Positions 1 to 8,247 of a DNA stretch of 64,000 nt are shown here, piece after piece. The notes under the pieces were generated by a model that had not been told where the DNA came from, did not search any database, and saw only the letters and a program-made list of their open reading frames with translations. The DNA lies in NCBI RefSeq assembly GCF_014490665.1, contig NZ_CP061038.1, positions 930,001 through 994,000 of the forward strand. The letters run 5' to 3'. A program made the translations under genes and the position numbers. Every line of letters begins with the position of its first letter. Position 1 is the stretch's first letter. The DNA is from Sphingomonas alpina (GTDB taxonomy: Bacteria > Pseudomonadota > Alphaproteobacteria > Sphingomonadales > Sphingomonadaceae).

Positions 1-209
1 AGCTGATTCTGCGTCCAGCCCGAGGGATCGTCACCATCGGCGATCGACACGGTGCCATGCTTGCGCGAGCAGCGCGGAACATCGCTCATCGCCTGCTGCT
101 GCAGCTGCTGGCCGTTCGACGCTTTGGCTTGTTTCGGTTCCTTGGCGATTGCCGGAGTCGTGACGATCAGCAGCGTCGCTGCCCCGGCGAGCATAATTTT
201 TACAGCCAT
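1..209 (-). CDS. Secreted protein, CsgG/HfaB-like (5' part only)
   Basis: Reading leftward from an ATG at 209, the frame stays open to the window edge, so only the first ~69 residues are present. It begins with a signal peptide (hydrophobic LLIVTTPAIA, cleavage likely after AIA), then a Gln-rich linker. Next comes a PRCSRKHGTVSIADGD stretch, with a single Cys followed by a GT-V-ADGD pattern. That pattern resembles the mature N-terminus of CsgG/HfaB-type secretion or holdfast proteins annotated in sphingomonads. The gene is divergent from lepA with about 156 bp between the starts. The signal peptide and open frame are seen directly; the family assignment is inference from a short fragment. Confidence 0.55.
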   Translation of the reverse strand, partial: MAVKIMLAGAATLLIVTTPAIAKEPKQAKASNGQQLQQQAMSDVPRCSRKHGTVSIADGDDPSGWTQNQ

Positions 210-365
210 GTGGCATTCCCTTTTTACAAAAATGATTCGCGCCCTTGAATATCTCGTCGCATCATTGACGAAAAACCGCAATTGCCAGTTGGTTGCCCGC
301 TTGGTTGCCATGTCCCCGTGCGGTGCTATGGCAAGCTATCTCCTGCACGCCATCCAGAGAAAACC

Positions 366-2174
366 GTGACCCCGCTCGACAAAATCCGTAACTTTTCGAT
401 CATCGCCCATATCGATCATGGTAAATCAACTCTTGCCGACCGGCTGATTCAGGTCACCGGGGGCCTGACCGCGCGCGAAATGTCCGAGCAGGTGCTCGAC
501 AACATGGATATCGAGAAGGAACGTGGGATCACCATCAAGGCGCAGACCGTGCGCCTCAGCTACAAGGCGCATGACGGCGAGACCTATACGCTGAACCTGA
601 TGGACACGCCGGGGCATGTCGATTTCGCCTATGAAGTCTCGCGCAGCCTGGCCGCATGCGAAGGCGCATTGCTGGTGGTCGACGCGGCGCAGGGCGTGGA
701 GGCGCAGACGCTCGCCAATGTCTATCAGTCGATCGAGCATGACCATGAGATCGTGCCGGTGATCAACAAGATCGACCTGCCCGCCGCCGATGCGGAAAAG
801 GTGCGGGCCGAGATCGAGGAAGTGATCGGGCTCGACGCGTCGAACGCGGTGCTGACCAGCGCCAAATCGGGCATCGGCATCGAGGAAGTGCTCGAGGCGA
901 TCGTCACGCGCATTCCGCCGCCCAAGGGCGATGCCGATGCGCCCTTGAAGGCAATGCTGGTCGACAGCTGGTACGACCCGTATCTCGGCGTCGTCATCCT
1001 CGTGCGCGTGATGGCCGGCACCCTGAAAAAGGGGCAGCAGATCAAGTTCATGGCGACCGGCACGACGCATCTGGTCGACCGGGTCGGCTGTTTCCGGCCG
1101 AAGATCGAACAGCTGACCGAACTGGGCGTGGGCGAGATCGGCTTCATCACCGCGCAGATCAAGGAAGTGGCGCAGACCGCGGTCGGCGACACCATCACCG
1201 ATGCCAAGCGCCCGGCGACCGAGGCGCTGCCCGGGTTCAAGCTGGTCCAGCCGGTGGTGTTCTGCGGCCTGTTCCCGGTCGATGCGGCGGAGTTCGAGAA
1301 GCTGCGTGAATCGATCGGCAAGCTTCGCCTCAACGACGCCAGCTTCACCTTCGAGATGGAATCGAGCGCGGCGCTTGGCTTCGGCTTTCGCTGCGGGTTC
1401 CTCGGGCTGCTGCATCTGGAAATCATCCAGGAGCGGCTGACGCGCGAGTACGACCTCGACCTGATCACTACGGCGCCGTCGGTGGTCTATGAGATCGAGC
1501 TGACGCATGGCGGCGGGCATCTGGAGCTGCACAATCCGGCCGACATGCCCGACCCCAACAAGATCGCGCTGATTTCCGAGCCATGGATCGAGGCGGTGAT
1601 TTACTGTCCCGACGAATATCTCGGCCCGATCCTGAAGCTGTGCCAGGACCGGCGCGGCATCCAGAAGAACCTGACCTATGTCGCGGGGCGCGCGCAGGTG
1701 ACGTACGAATTGCCGCTCAACGAAGTGGTGTTCGATTTCTACGACCGGCTGAAGAGCATCTCCAGAGGTTATGCCAGCTTCGATTATCACCAGATCGGCT
1801 ATCGCGAGGGCGACCTGGTCAAGATGAGCATCCTGGTTAACGCCGAGCCGGTCGATGCGCTGAGCATGATCGTGCATCGCGGCACCGCCGAGGCGCGCGG
1901 GCGCGGGATGTGCGAGCGGCTGAAGGATCTGATCCCGCGGCATTTGTTCAAGATCCCGATCCAGGCCGCGATCGGTGGCAAGGTGATCGCGCGCGAGACG
2001 ATCGCGGCGATGCGCAAGGACGTCACCGCGAAATGCTATGGCGGCGATATCAGCCGCAAGAAGAAGCTGCTCGACAAGCAGAAAGAGGGCAAGAAGCGGA
2101 TGCGCGAGTACGGCTCGGTGAGCATTCCGCAGGAAGCGTTCATTGCCGCGCTGCGCATGGGCGATGATGGCTGA
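366..2174 (+). CDS. lepA: Elongation factor 4 (LepA), back-translocating ribosomal GTPase
   Basis: Translational GTPase that binds the ribosome, promotes back-translocation and aids fidelity under ionic stress. The GTPase motifs are all visible: G1 [10 protein letters not shown]3 DTPGHVDF and G4 NKID in the first 140 residues. They are followed by EF-G-like domains and the LepA-specific C-terminal domain ending in the Lys-rich [14 protein letters not shown] segment. The frame is open further upstream, but a GTG at 366 ([10 protein letters not shown]) gives 602 residues. That is the usual LepA length and matches the family N-terminus, so I chose it. It appears monocistronic; downstream lies a palindromic repeat and a pseudogene on the other strand. 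Confidence 0.97.
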   Translation: MTPLDKIRNFSIIAHIDHGKSTLADRLIQVTGGLTAREMSEQVLDNMDIEKERGITIKAQTVRLSYKAHDGETYTLNLMDTPGHVDFAYEVSRSLAACEGALLVVDAAQGVEAQTLANVYQSIEHDHEIVPVINKIDLPAADAEKVRAEIEEVIGLDASNAVLTSAKSGIGIEEVLEAIVTRIPPPKGDADAPLKAMLVDSWYDPYLGVVILVRVMAGTLKKGQQIKFMATGTTHLVDRVGCFRPKIEQLTELGVGEIGFITAQIKEVAQTAVGDTITDAKRPATEALPGFKLVQPVVFCGLFPVDAAEFEKLRESIGKLRLNDASFTFEMESSAALGFGFRCGFLGLLHLEIIQERLTREYDLDLITTAPSVVYEIELTHGGGHLELHNPADMPDPNKIALISEPWIEAVIYCPDEYLGPILKLCQDRRGIQKNLTYVAGRAQVTYELPLNEVVFDFYDRLKSISRGYASFDYHQIGYREGDLVKMSILVNAEPVDALSMIVHRGTAEARGRGMCERLKDLIPRHLFKIPIQAAIGGKVIARETIAAMRKDVTAKCYGGDISRKKKLLDKQKEGKKRMREYGSVSIPQEAFIAALRMGDDG

Positions 2175-2242
2175 GGTCGGATTGGCCGGGCCGTAGAGCG
2201 CATCCTCTCTGCGTCCTCCGCGCCTCTGCGCGAACAACCCTT

Positions 2243-2302
2243 CTTGTGCTCCCGCGAAGGCGGGAGCCCAGACTGAGTCCCCGCCTTCGCGGGGACACAA
2301 AG
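2243..2302. repeat. REP-like palindromic element, family A copy 1
   Basis: Two arms, GTGCTCCCGCGAAGGCGGGA and TCCCCGCCTTCGCGGGGACA, flank a short spacer and form a strong hairpin with internal part-palindromes in each arm. A second copy with nearly the same spacer (AGCCCAGACTG) lies at 24769-24827. It sits just downstream of lepA and may also act as its terminator, although there is no T-run. Confidence 0.7.
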
Positions 2303-2388
2303 AGCGGGGAGGTGCCATCGCCCGATTGCTTTGCCCTTCGTTGGGGAAACGCAACTTGTCGGCTGGGATCGAGAAATCCGGCATCGGC

Positions 2389-2856
2389 TCAATCCCAGTT
2401 TCCGGGTCGTAAATCTGCATAGAGCCGCTCCCATTCTTCCTCCTCGGTGAGTTGGCGCACGCGGCGGTACATTTCCGGCCAGACCAGTTCCTCGCGCGGC
2501 AGGACCGGAGCGGCAAAGGTCAGCGCCAGCGCATCGGCATCGTCGGGCGAGGCGAGGCCACGCGCCTTCATATGCTGTTTCTTCTCGAGCAGGATCGAGA
2601 CCTGATCGGCGGCATAGCCATATTCGACCCCGGTCAGGTCGGTGGCCAGCGCATCATCATCGGGGATCGCGCCGCTCTAGAGCCAGCCGCGCATATTGCT
2701 CCACATTTCGGAGCGCTTGTTGGCGGTCCTGACCCGCATATCGCCGGACCAGGCGGAGTCCTCGCCCTTGCCGCCTAACCAGACTTCATGGACATTGGCG
2801 ACACCCAATTGGCGCAGCCGATCGACCACCGCGGAATGCGGTGACGATGTACTCAT
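2389..2856 (-). pseudogene. Phage terminase large subunit, C-terminal remnant with amber stop
   Basis: The minus-strand frame from an ATG at 2856 reads through a terminase nuclease-domain C-terminus. Residue blocks such as VVDRLRQLGV, NKRSEMWSNMRGWL, AIPDDDALATDLTGVEYGY and KARGLASPDDADALALTF match the order seen in phage large terminases (packaging ATPase/nuclease). A TAG at 2679-2677 interrupts the frame right after MRGWL. Related proteins usually have Lys there, and AAG to TAG is a one-base change. A TGA lies directly before the ATG at 2856, and no N-terminal ATPase domain follows upstream, so the gene is 5'-truncated as well. No integrase, portal or capsid gene is adjacent. I read it as a decayed prophage or gene-transfer-agent-like remnant. 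Confidence 0.75.
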
Positions 2857-2934
2857 TCAGTCGGTATCATGGACCGGCACAGGTCTTCGTTCCGCCAATG
2901 CGCGCGTTGTCGCCGAATTACCGAATTGCCCGCC

Positions 2935-3378
2935 TCATTCCACGATCGCCGATCGATATTGTTCCAGCAGCGCGTCGCCGCGTTCGCGGGGCGCGATGTG
3001 CACGATGAGCGTGTGCCGGAGTTCGACGGTCGGATGCTCCGCGCAAATCCCTGCGAACCAGAACGCTTCCGACAGCGGCTCCCCGGCATGCCAGGTAGTC
3101 ATGACGAACCTGTCGTCGGGGATCGTCCCGCCCTCGAACTCCCCGATATTGGCGTCATCCATATTGTCATGCCACGCCTCGCAAGCATCGCCCCAAGTGC
3201 AAAGATAGAGGCAATTGCTGCGAATGAGCCACTCGCTCACGTCCTTGCGCCAGCCGTCATCGGCCGTATCTTCGGCAACGATAATCGCCTTGAAGGGCGG
3301 AAGCGAAAGCGGGGGCAGAGGTTCCCCGCTCGTCAAATGGACATAACGGATTGCGCTCATCGCGAGATCATCGCGCAT
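2935..3378 (-). CDS. Conserved hypothetical protein
   Basis: A ~141-147 residue acidic soluble protein with no signal peptide or membrane segment. Two starts are possible: ATG at 3378, preceded by GAGG, or ATG at 3360 (MSAIRYVHL). Conserved-looking blocks include PPFKAIIVAE, WLIRSNCLYLCTWG and FVMTTWHAGEPLSEAFWF. The composition (Trp/Cys-rich core) resembles a small family of uncharacterised bacterial proteins (possibly DUF7684; recalled, not searched). It lies 22 bp downstream of the frameshifted PPC-domain gene on the same strand and may be co-transcribed with it. I cannot assign a function. Confidence 0.7.
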   Translation of the reverse strand: MRDDLAMSAIRYVHLTSGEPLPPLSLPPFKAIIVAEDTADDGWRKDVSEWLIRSNCLYLCTWGDACEAWHDNMDDANIGEFEGGTIPDDRFVMTTWHAGEPLSEAFWFAGICAEHPTVELRHTLIVHIAPRERGDALLEQYRSAIVE

Positions 3379-3400
3379 GCCTCGATGCGCGCGCCCCGGA

Positions 3401-4194
3401 TCAGGGCTGCTGCCCGACGCGCAGTCGATAGCTTCCGATACTGCGATCGCTGGTCGAGCCCGTCGCACGCACAATATAATCGCCGCTTTCTTCAGGCGTG
3501 AAGCTGAGAAAAGCGTTCATCCTGCCGCCGCTATCGTCATCGCCCGCAATCGGATCCGCGCCCTGGCGATTGGCTGCCGGGTAGACCTGCAGCAGCGGAT
3601 CGAGGTCGTCGTCCTCGTGATCCATGGAGATCAGGACCTGCTTGCCGCCCTCGAAGCGGAACAGATAGTCATCGACGCGGCGGCCGCGTATCTCGCCATC
3701 CGTTTGCGTCAGCGCGCCGGAATAGTGCTTGAAGACGAAATTGCTGCTCCCGGACGCGGTCGGCCGCAGCGGCGCCGGCAAGGGGGAAGGTCCCGCACCT
3801 TCAGCACATAGTCACCCTTGCTGTCGCCGACGGAGGACACGCGCACGCGATACGTCCCGCTCTGCGCGGGCGCGAATTCGATATAGGCGTCGGTCCCGTC
3901 ACCGCTATCGTCGTCCTTGGCGATCTCTTCGTCATTATCGTCGGCGAGGGAGAGGCGCATCTTGGGGTCGAAATCCTCGGATTCCGCGCTGAACGCGTAA
4001 CGCTTGCCCGCCTCCAGAGGCATTGTGCGGACCTGATAGGGATGATCGTCGTCCTTCGGGCTCTTGCTGTCCAGCTGTCCCGGAAACTGCCGTTCATTCT
4101 TGCCGGTCGTCTGCGCCAGCGCCGGCGTACCGATCATTGCCGCCGCCGCCGCCATGGCCAGCCACTCCATTTTCATCCGCGACGTACCGGTCAT
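3401..4194 (-). pseudogene. PPC-domain secreted protein, split by a -1 frameshift
   Basis: Start ATG at 4194 (GGGAA upstream), then signal peptide (MAAAAAMIGTPALAQ). Two bacterial pre-peptidase C-terminal (PPC) type repeats follow. Each has a DxDP-L-L block, then DDDSG, then a SG-Y-VR-S-x-G strand block: one ends at VRVSSVGDSKGDY, the other at IVRATGSTSDRSIGSY. The first repeat is in one frame and the second in another. The switch lies at a run of five G (3782-3786, plus strand). Adding one base gives a continuous protein of ~264 residues, and the span is 794 nt, one short of a multiple of three. PPC domains are beta-sandwich modules of secreted enzymes; here there is no catalytic domain, so the role is unknown. 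See the finding on homopolymer frameshifts. Confidence 0.75.
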
Positions 4195-4442
4195 AGCGTT
4201 CCCATCCACTTTCAACTCGATATGCGAGAGCAGGTCCGAGGCCGAAACTGCTGCCGTATCCCTGGCGCGGCTAGCGAGGTCCGATGCATCTGACAATGCG
4301 AAAGCTTATTGGGGCGAACTCATCGCCAGCGGGAAACAACGGCCGTTGATCATTTCGCCGGTGAGCCTGTCGTCGCCGAAAACCGACCCTCGCTCCTGCC
4401 GGGTTCGGACGCGCGGAGTTCAGGTTTGAAGGCGCCGCGCGG

Positions 4443-5183
4443 TCAGCGGGCGCTGTCGATGATCATGCCGCCATCGGGCGTCAGGCTATAGCCGGTGATG
4501 AACTGCGCATCCTTGCTCGCGAGAAACAGCACGACCGGTGCGATATCGTCCTCCGGCGACCCGTAGCGCCCGAGCGGTACATTCGGCGGAGGCACATCGG
4601 CCGCACCCCAGGTATCCGCGACCGGCAGCATGTTGTTCACGGTGATGTTGTCGGCGCCCCATTCGCGCGCCGCCATCCGGGTCAGCGCGCGCACCGCCTC
4701 CTTGGCCATGCCATAGGGGGCATAGGGCAACAGCGCGACGATGCCGGCCGCCGAGCCGAAATTGATGACGCGGCCCGCGCCGCTTGCCTTGAGGTACGGA
4801 TAGCAGGCTTGCATCATGCGCAGATACGCGATCGGCCCCATGTCGAAGTTGCGCTGAAGCTGCTCGACCGAAAGGTCGATCACCGAGGAGAACACGGCGG
4901 ACGGATCGAACGCGTTGTTTACCAGGATGTCGATCCCGCCATAGATGGCGGCAATCTTGTCGACCGCCACCTTGATCTGTCCGGCATCGCTGACGTCGCA
5001 AGCCACGCCGAACGCGGTGCCGCCCGCGCCCTCGATATCGGCGACGACCGCGTCGATATTTGCCGGCGTGAGCGACAGGACAGCGACCTTCGCACCTTCG
5101 GCGGCGAAGAGTTTGGCGGTGGCGCGGCCGATGCCGCGGCCCGCGCCTGTGACAATGGCGATTTTTCCGTCGAGACGGCCCAT
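4443..5183 (-). CDS. Short-chain dehydrogenase/reductase (SDR)
   Basis: NAD(P)H-dependent classical SDR of 246 residues. The cofactor motif TGAGRGIG lies near residue 13, followed by an NNA block (NNAFDPS), the catalytic Ser in FGSAAG and the YGMAK catalytic Tyr/Lys pair. The C-terminal TPDGGMIID block is the usual SDR ending. The start ATG at 5183 has an AAGGAA ribosome site. It is the second gene of an apparent two-gene operon, only 2 bp after the DoxX-like gene, and is divergent from an HxlR-type regulator. The substrate cannot be told from sequence; the context suggests handling of a reactive carbonyl or quinone-type compound. Confidence 0.9.
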   Translation of the reverse strand: MGRLDGKIAIVTGAGRGIGRATAKLFAAEGAKVAVLSLTPANIDAVVADIEGAGGTAFGVACDVSDAGQIKVAVDKIAAIYGGIDILVNNAFDPSAVFSSVIDLSVEQLQRNFDMGPIAYLRMMQACYPYLKASGAGRVINFGSAAGIVALLPYAPYGMAKEAVRALTRMAAREWGADNITVNNMLPVADTWGAADVPPPNVPLGRYGSPEDDIAPVVLFLASKDAQFITGYSLTPDGGMIIDSAR

Positions 5184-5185
5184 GG

Positions 5186-5605
5186 TCAATTCCTTGTGGT
5201 GAGGGGGAGGTGATGGTCCGCTGCCGCCGGGGCATAAGGCGACGGCATGTCGCGGGCGGCGTTCTGCGTCGCGAACGAGGCCGCCAGCAGCGCCAGGCCG
5301 ATCGCTGCCGGAATCGCTCCCTTGGGCTTGCGCACCCCGAGATGCGCCATTCCGGAGAGGAGCAGGTGATAGAAGATGCCGGCATAAGCGAGGTCGCTGA
5401 GCGGCACGCTGACGCGCGACAGGATCGCGATCGGGCCGAGGATCTTGATCACGATCATGAAGGTCACGAGATGAGCGGCGTGATAGCCGAGGTCTGCCTG
5501 GGCCTGCCGGACGAAATCGCGCTTCGTCACGTATAGAAAGGCAGAGGATAGATACAGCAACGAGAGGAGCGTCGTGCTGATCCAATAGGTACAGATTGCG
5601 GCCAT
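5186..5605 (-). CDS. DoxX-like membrane protein
   Basis: A 139-residue integral membrane protein with four hydrophobic segments: WISTTLLSLLYLSSAFLY, HLVTFMIVIKILGPIAIL, the DLAYAGIFYHLLLSG region and AIPAAIGLALLAASF. Length, the central KILGPIAIL block and topology fit the DoxX-like family, which often sits beside SDRs and HxlR regulators in detoxification operons. ATG at 5605 with GGGAAG upstream. It is the first gene of the operon with the SDR. The cytoplasmic tail after the last helix is short. Function is known only by association. Confidence 0.8.
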   Translation of the reverse strand: MAAICTYWISTTLLSLLYLSSAFLYVTKRDFVRQAQADLGYHAAHLVTFMIVIKILGPIAILSRVSVPLSDLAYAGIFYHLLLSGMAHLGVRKPKGAIPAAIGLALLAASFATQNAARDMPSPYAPAAADHHLPLTTRN

Positions 5606-5771
5606 GGTTCTTCCCGATCGCCCGGCCTGCGGGCAATTGCGTGTGGTTGAATTGGCGCTTTGGCGGCCGGTCATTTCCAACGCCGCCAAGAGCGTGTATG
5701 AGAAATGAGCTGCTGGATCGGAATACACAAGTAGGATGATTTTTCAGCAGTAAGTATGGAAAACCAGACTA

Positions 5772-6128
5772 ATGGCCGAGACTGATTTCACGATGCAGGA
5801 TGAGATGCGGCGCGCGTTTGCGATGCTCTCGGGCAAGTGGAAGCTGGAAATCATGTGGCTGCTCAACCAGCGGATCCATCGCTTCGGCGAACTGCGCAAG
5901 GCGATCCCCGGCATCACGCAACACATGCTGACCGCGCAATTGCGTGAACTGGAGGCCGACGGGCTGATCACGCGCACCGTCTTTGCCGAGGTGCCGCCAC
6001 GCGTCGATTATGAGATGACGCCCAAAGCCCGTGGATTGGGCCCGACGATGGAAGCGCTCGCCGCGTGGTGGGCCGTGCATGGCGGAACGGTGCCGGTCAG
6101 GCCGGGAGCGGGGCGTCGCAAATCCTAG
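5772..6128 (+). CDS. HxlR-family transcriptional regulator
   Basis: A 118-residue winged-helix regulator. The HxlR core is clear: LSGKWKLEIMWLL, then RFGELRKAIPGITQHMLTAQLRELEADGLI, then VDYEMTPKARGL. Members sense reactive electrophiles or aldehydes and control divergent redox genes. It starts 166 bp from the divergent DoxX-like/SDR operon, so that interval probably holds both promoters and its operator. I do not see a Cys in the usual redox position, so sensing by cysteine oxidation is not supported here. Confidence 0.9.
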   Translation: MAETDFTMQDEMRRAFAMLSGKWKLEIMWLLNQRIHRFGELRKAIPGITQHMLTAQLRELEADGLITRTVFAEVPPRVDYEMTPKARGLGPTMEALAAWWAVHGGTVPVRPGAGRRKS

Positions 6129-6407
6129 TCTCAGGAATGACGAGCGCGATGGTGACGGTGCATCTTATGCCGGGTCTCATTGATGATCCCGGATCACTCC
6201 AGGCTTGTGGCTGGATAGAAGAAGACTGGTTCACGCAGAGGCAGTCTCAAGACTAGCGGACCGCCAACACCGCGCAAGAGACCAGGTATTATTCCGTATC
6301 CGGGACAGTCGCGACAATGTCCTTTCAGCCGTCGGTATGGACAGCGTGACCAAATTTGCCTGCCGAACCGAATGCGATAGCCGGCGAATTTCCATCGAAA
6401 TGTTGCA

Positions 6408-6926
6408 TCACAGCACAGTGCGCAGCATCACGATCCAGGTGACGAGCAAGATCACGGGCACAGTCACAAGGAGCGCAACGCCGGCCCCGATGCGGCTGAG
6501 CGGCGCTGTGTGGGCTCCCCGCATCCATGCCCAGATCAGCAGCCCGACCGCGACAAGGAATGCCGAAGGGGGCGCGAGGAATGGCAGTCCGTCGGCAAGG
6601 CGGAGCGGGAGTTCCCAGGCGATCAGGACGCCGCCAAGGACCGTCGCGACCGCGAGAAGGCCATGAAAGCCAAGCTGCGGGCTGCGCGTGAAAATGAGCA
6701 GCTGAATGCCCGCCGCCACCAGGGCATAGCTTGCAAGCTTGAGCGCGCCGGCAGCCCAATCGCCACGATTCAGCAAGGCCAGAGGCGCCTGCGGACCGCT
6801 TTCCCGGAGGATGTGAAAGAAGATCAGCGCCACGGCGCAGGCAAAGAGAAGCATGATGATGCGCGTCGTCCGCATTGCCATGGCCGCCTTCGACGCAGCG
6901 CCATCCGGTGGATTGGTATCAACCAT
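6408..6926 (-). CDS. Hypothetical four-helix membrane protein
   Basis: About 172 residues from ATG 6926, which has AAGGA upstream; a further in-frame ATG at 6968 lacks support. Four hydrophobic segments are visible: IIMLLFACAVALIFFHIL, ALKLASYALVAAGIQLLIF, GLLAVATVLGGVLIAW and FLVAVGLLIWAWM. A fifth, VALLVTVPVILLVTWIVML, lies at the C-terminus, so four or five helices cross the membrane. No family is recognised. It stands alone between the HxlR gene and the hypothetical/mucR pair. Confidence 0.65.
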   Translation of the reverse strand: MVDTNPPDGAASKAAMAMRTTRIIMLLFACAVALIFFHILRESGPQAPLALLNRGDWAAGALKLASYALVAAGIQLLIFTRSPQLGFHGLLAVATVLGGVLIAWELPLRLADGLPFLAPPSAFLVAVGLLIWAWMRGAHTAPLSRIGAGVALLVTVPVILLVTWIVMLRTVL

Positions 6927-7216
6927 CCATGTCGGTCCTTGATCAGGGGTTGCTTGCGGCACCTGCATAGGTTGCCCGCGCGGAGAAGGGCTTTGGTCTT
7001 AAACTCGATCCGGCGATGCTGGCAACCGCCATGCCGGCGCCGGTGCCAGGGTGACCGACACCGCCGTCATGGGGCCCGCGTGAGAACCCCCTTGTCTCCA
7101 GTGCAGCCAATGGATGCGGTCGTGCCATATCGAGTGTCGGCGAGCCGGCGACGTTTAATCGCGCAGCCATGCCCTCAGGCGTGTATCAGGGTGGAATATG
7201 ATGTGAGGGCGACGCC

Positions 7217-7699
7217 ATGGCCGACGACATAATTGACGATATCGCGGCGAGGCTGGTGGCGAAGCGGGCGGCCAGTCTGGTGAAAGCCCGCGACCTTCAG
7301 GCGCAGCGCGATCGCGCGGAAGCGATCAAGGACTCCACCCCCGCGGCGCAAAAGCATGTCTGGGACGCGGTCGCGGCGCGGATCGAGGCCTTTGTCAGCG
7401 GGCTGAACGCAAAGCTGCACGCCGCCGACATCCGGATTGCGTTCGCACCGATCGAACACCAGCTGGGCGATCGGCTCGTGGCGCAGCATGGGGCGTATTT
7501 CGACCGGTCATCGCAGGGCGTCGATGATCGGATCGGCACGGTGTTCCATCCCGGAATCGACGGGGTGACGCGGATCTATATTTCCAATCCCAGTGACGAA
7601 CATCCATTGGCGACGTTCGAATTCCGCACCGAAACGATCAGCGATGCGCAAATCGAAGCGGTATTTTCCCAGTATCTCAAACTTGGCGAGACAGAATGA
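7217..7699 (+). CDS. Hypothetical protein translationally coupled to MucR-type gene
   Basis: A 160-residue soluble protein. The N-terminal half is helical and charged (ARLVAKRAASLVKARDLQAQ). The C-terminal half looks like a small alpha/beta domain (VTRIYISNPSDEHPLATFEF). Its stop overlaps the start of the downstream regulator by four bases (ATGA), so the two are probably translationally coupled. No known domain is recognised. The pairing suggests a function connected to the MucR-like regulator, but nothing in the sequence shows how. Confidence 0.75.
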   Translation: MADDIIDDIAARLVAKRAASLVKARDLQAQRDRAEAIKDSTPAAQKHVWDAVAARIEAFVSGLNAKLHAADIRIAFAPIEHQLGDRLVAQHGAYFDRSSQGVDDRIGTVFHPGIDGVTRIYISNPSDEHPLATFEFRTETISDAQIEAVFSQYLKLGETE

Positions 7700-8139
7700 A
7701 CAATGAAGACCTACTCGATCTCACGGCTGAAATCGTCGGATCGCACGTCGCGAACAATTCGGTATCGGTGAATGACCTGCCGGGTCTGATCACCAGCATC
7801 TATGACGCGCTGAGCGGTCTCGGCACGCCGATCGAGGTCGAGGCGCCGGTCCAGGCCCCTGCGGTTTCGATCCGGTCGAGCGTGAAGGCTGAATCGGTCA
7901 CGTGCCTGGAATGCGGCGGCGTGCAGCGCACGCTCAAGCGCCACCTCACCACGGCGCACGGACTTACGCCGGACGGGTACCGGGCGAAATGGAACCTGCC
8001 CGCAAGCTATCCGATGGTCGCGCCCGCCTATTCGGTCAAACGGTCGGAAATGGCCAAGAGCCTCGGCCTTGGCCGCAAGCCGGGGGAGATGGCGCCGGCG
8101 AAGCGGGCGGCGCGGCGCAAGCTGGTGATCGTTACCTGA
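7696..8139 (+). CDS. Ros/MucR-family zinc-finger transcriptional regulator
   Basis: 147 residues. The N-terminal LTAEIVGSHVANNSV segment is the MucR oligomerisation region. The C-terminal half carries the prokaryotic zinc finger CLECGGVQRTLKRHLTTAH (C-x2-C-x9-H-x4-H), followed by the conserved LTPDGYRAKW and YPMVAPAYSVKRSEMAK blocks. MucR proteins bind AT-rich DNA and act as global H-NS-like repressors in alphaproteobacteria. It overlaps the upstream hypothetical gene by four bases. A part-complementary hairpin at 8151-8182 between this gene and convergent chrA could end transcription, though no T-run follows. Confidence 0.92.
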   Translation: MNNEDLLDLTAEIVGSHVANNSVSVNDLPGLITSIYDALSGLGTPIEVEAPVQAPAVSIRSSVKAESVTCLECGGVQRTLKRHLTTAHGLTPDGYRAKWNLPASYPMVAPAYSVKRSEMAKSLGLGRKPGEMAPAKRAARRKLVIVT

Positions 8140-8247
8140 GGTCGATGGACGGGAGGATGACCATAGCATCGGTCACCCTCCCGCTCCGCAGCGCGGAACG
8201 GCGATTGCGCAGCTGAACCGGAAGATGGCTCGCTCAATTGCCCGATG

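Noticed and set aside
426..2516. 696-codon minus-strand frame over lepA
   Set aside because: Antisense shadow of lepA; Arg/His/Leu-rich composition typical of reverse frames in GC-rich genes.
2389..3378. Intact prophage
   Set aside because: Only a truncated terminase is present; no integrase, att repeats, portal, capsid or lysis genes.
8151..8182. Terminator between mucR-type gene and chrA
   Set aside because: Imperfect stem and no T-run; noted under the gene but not called.
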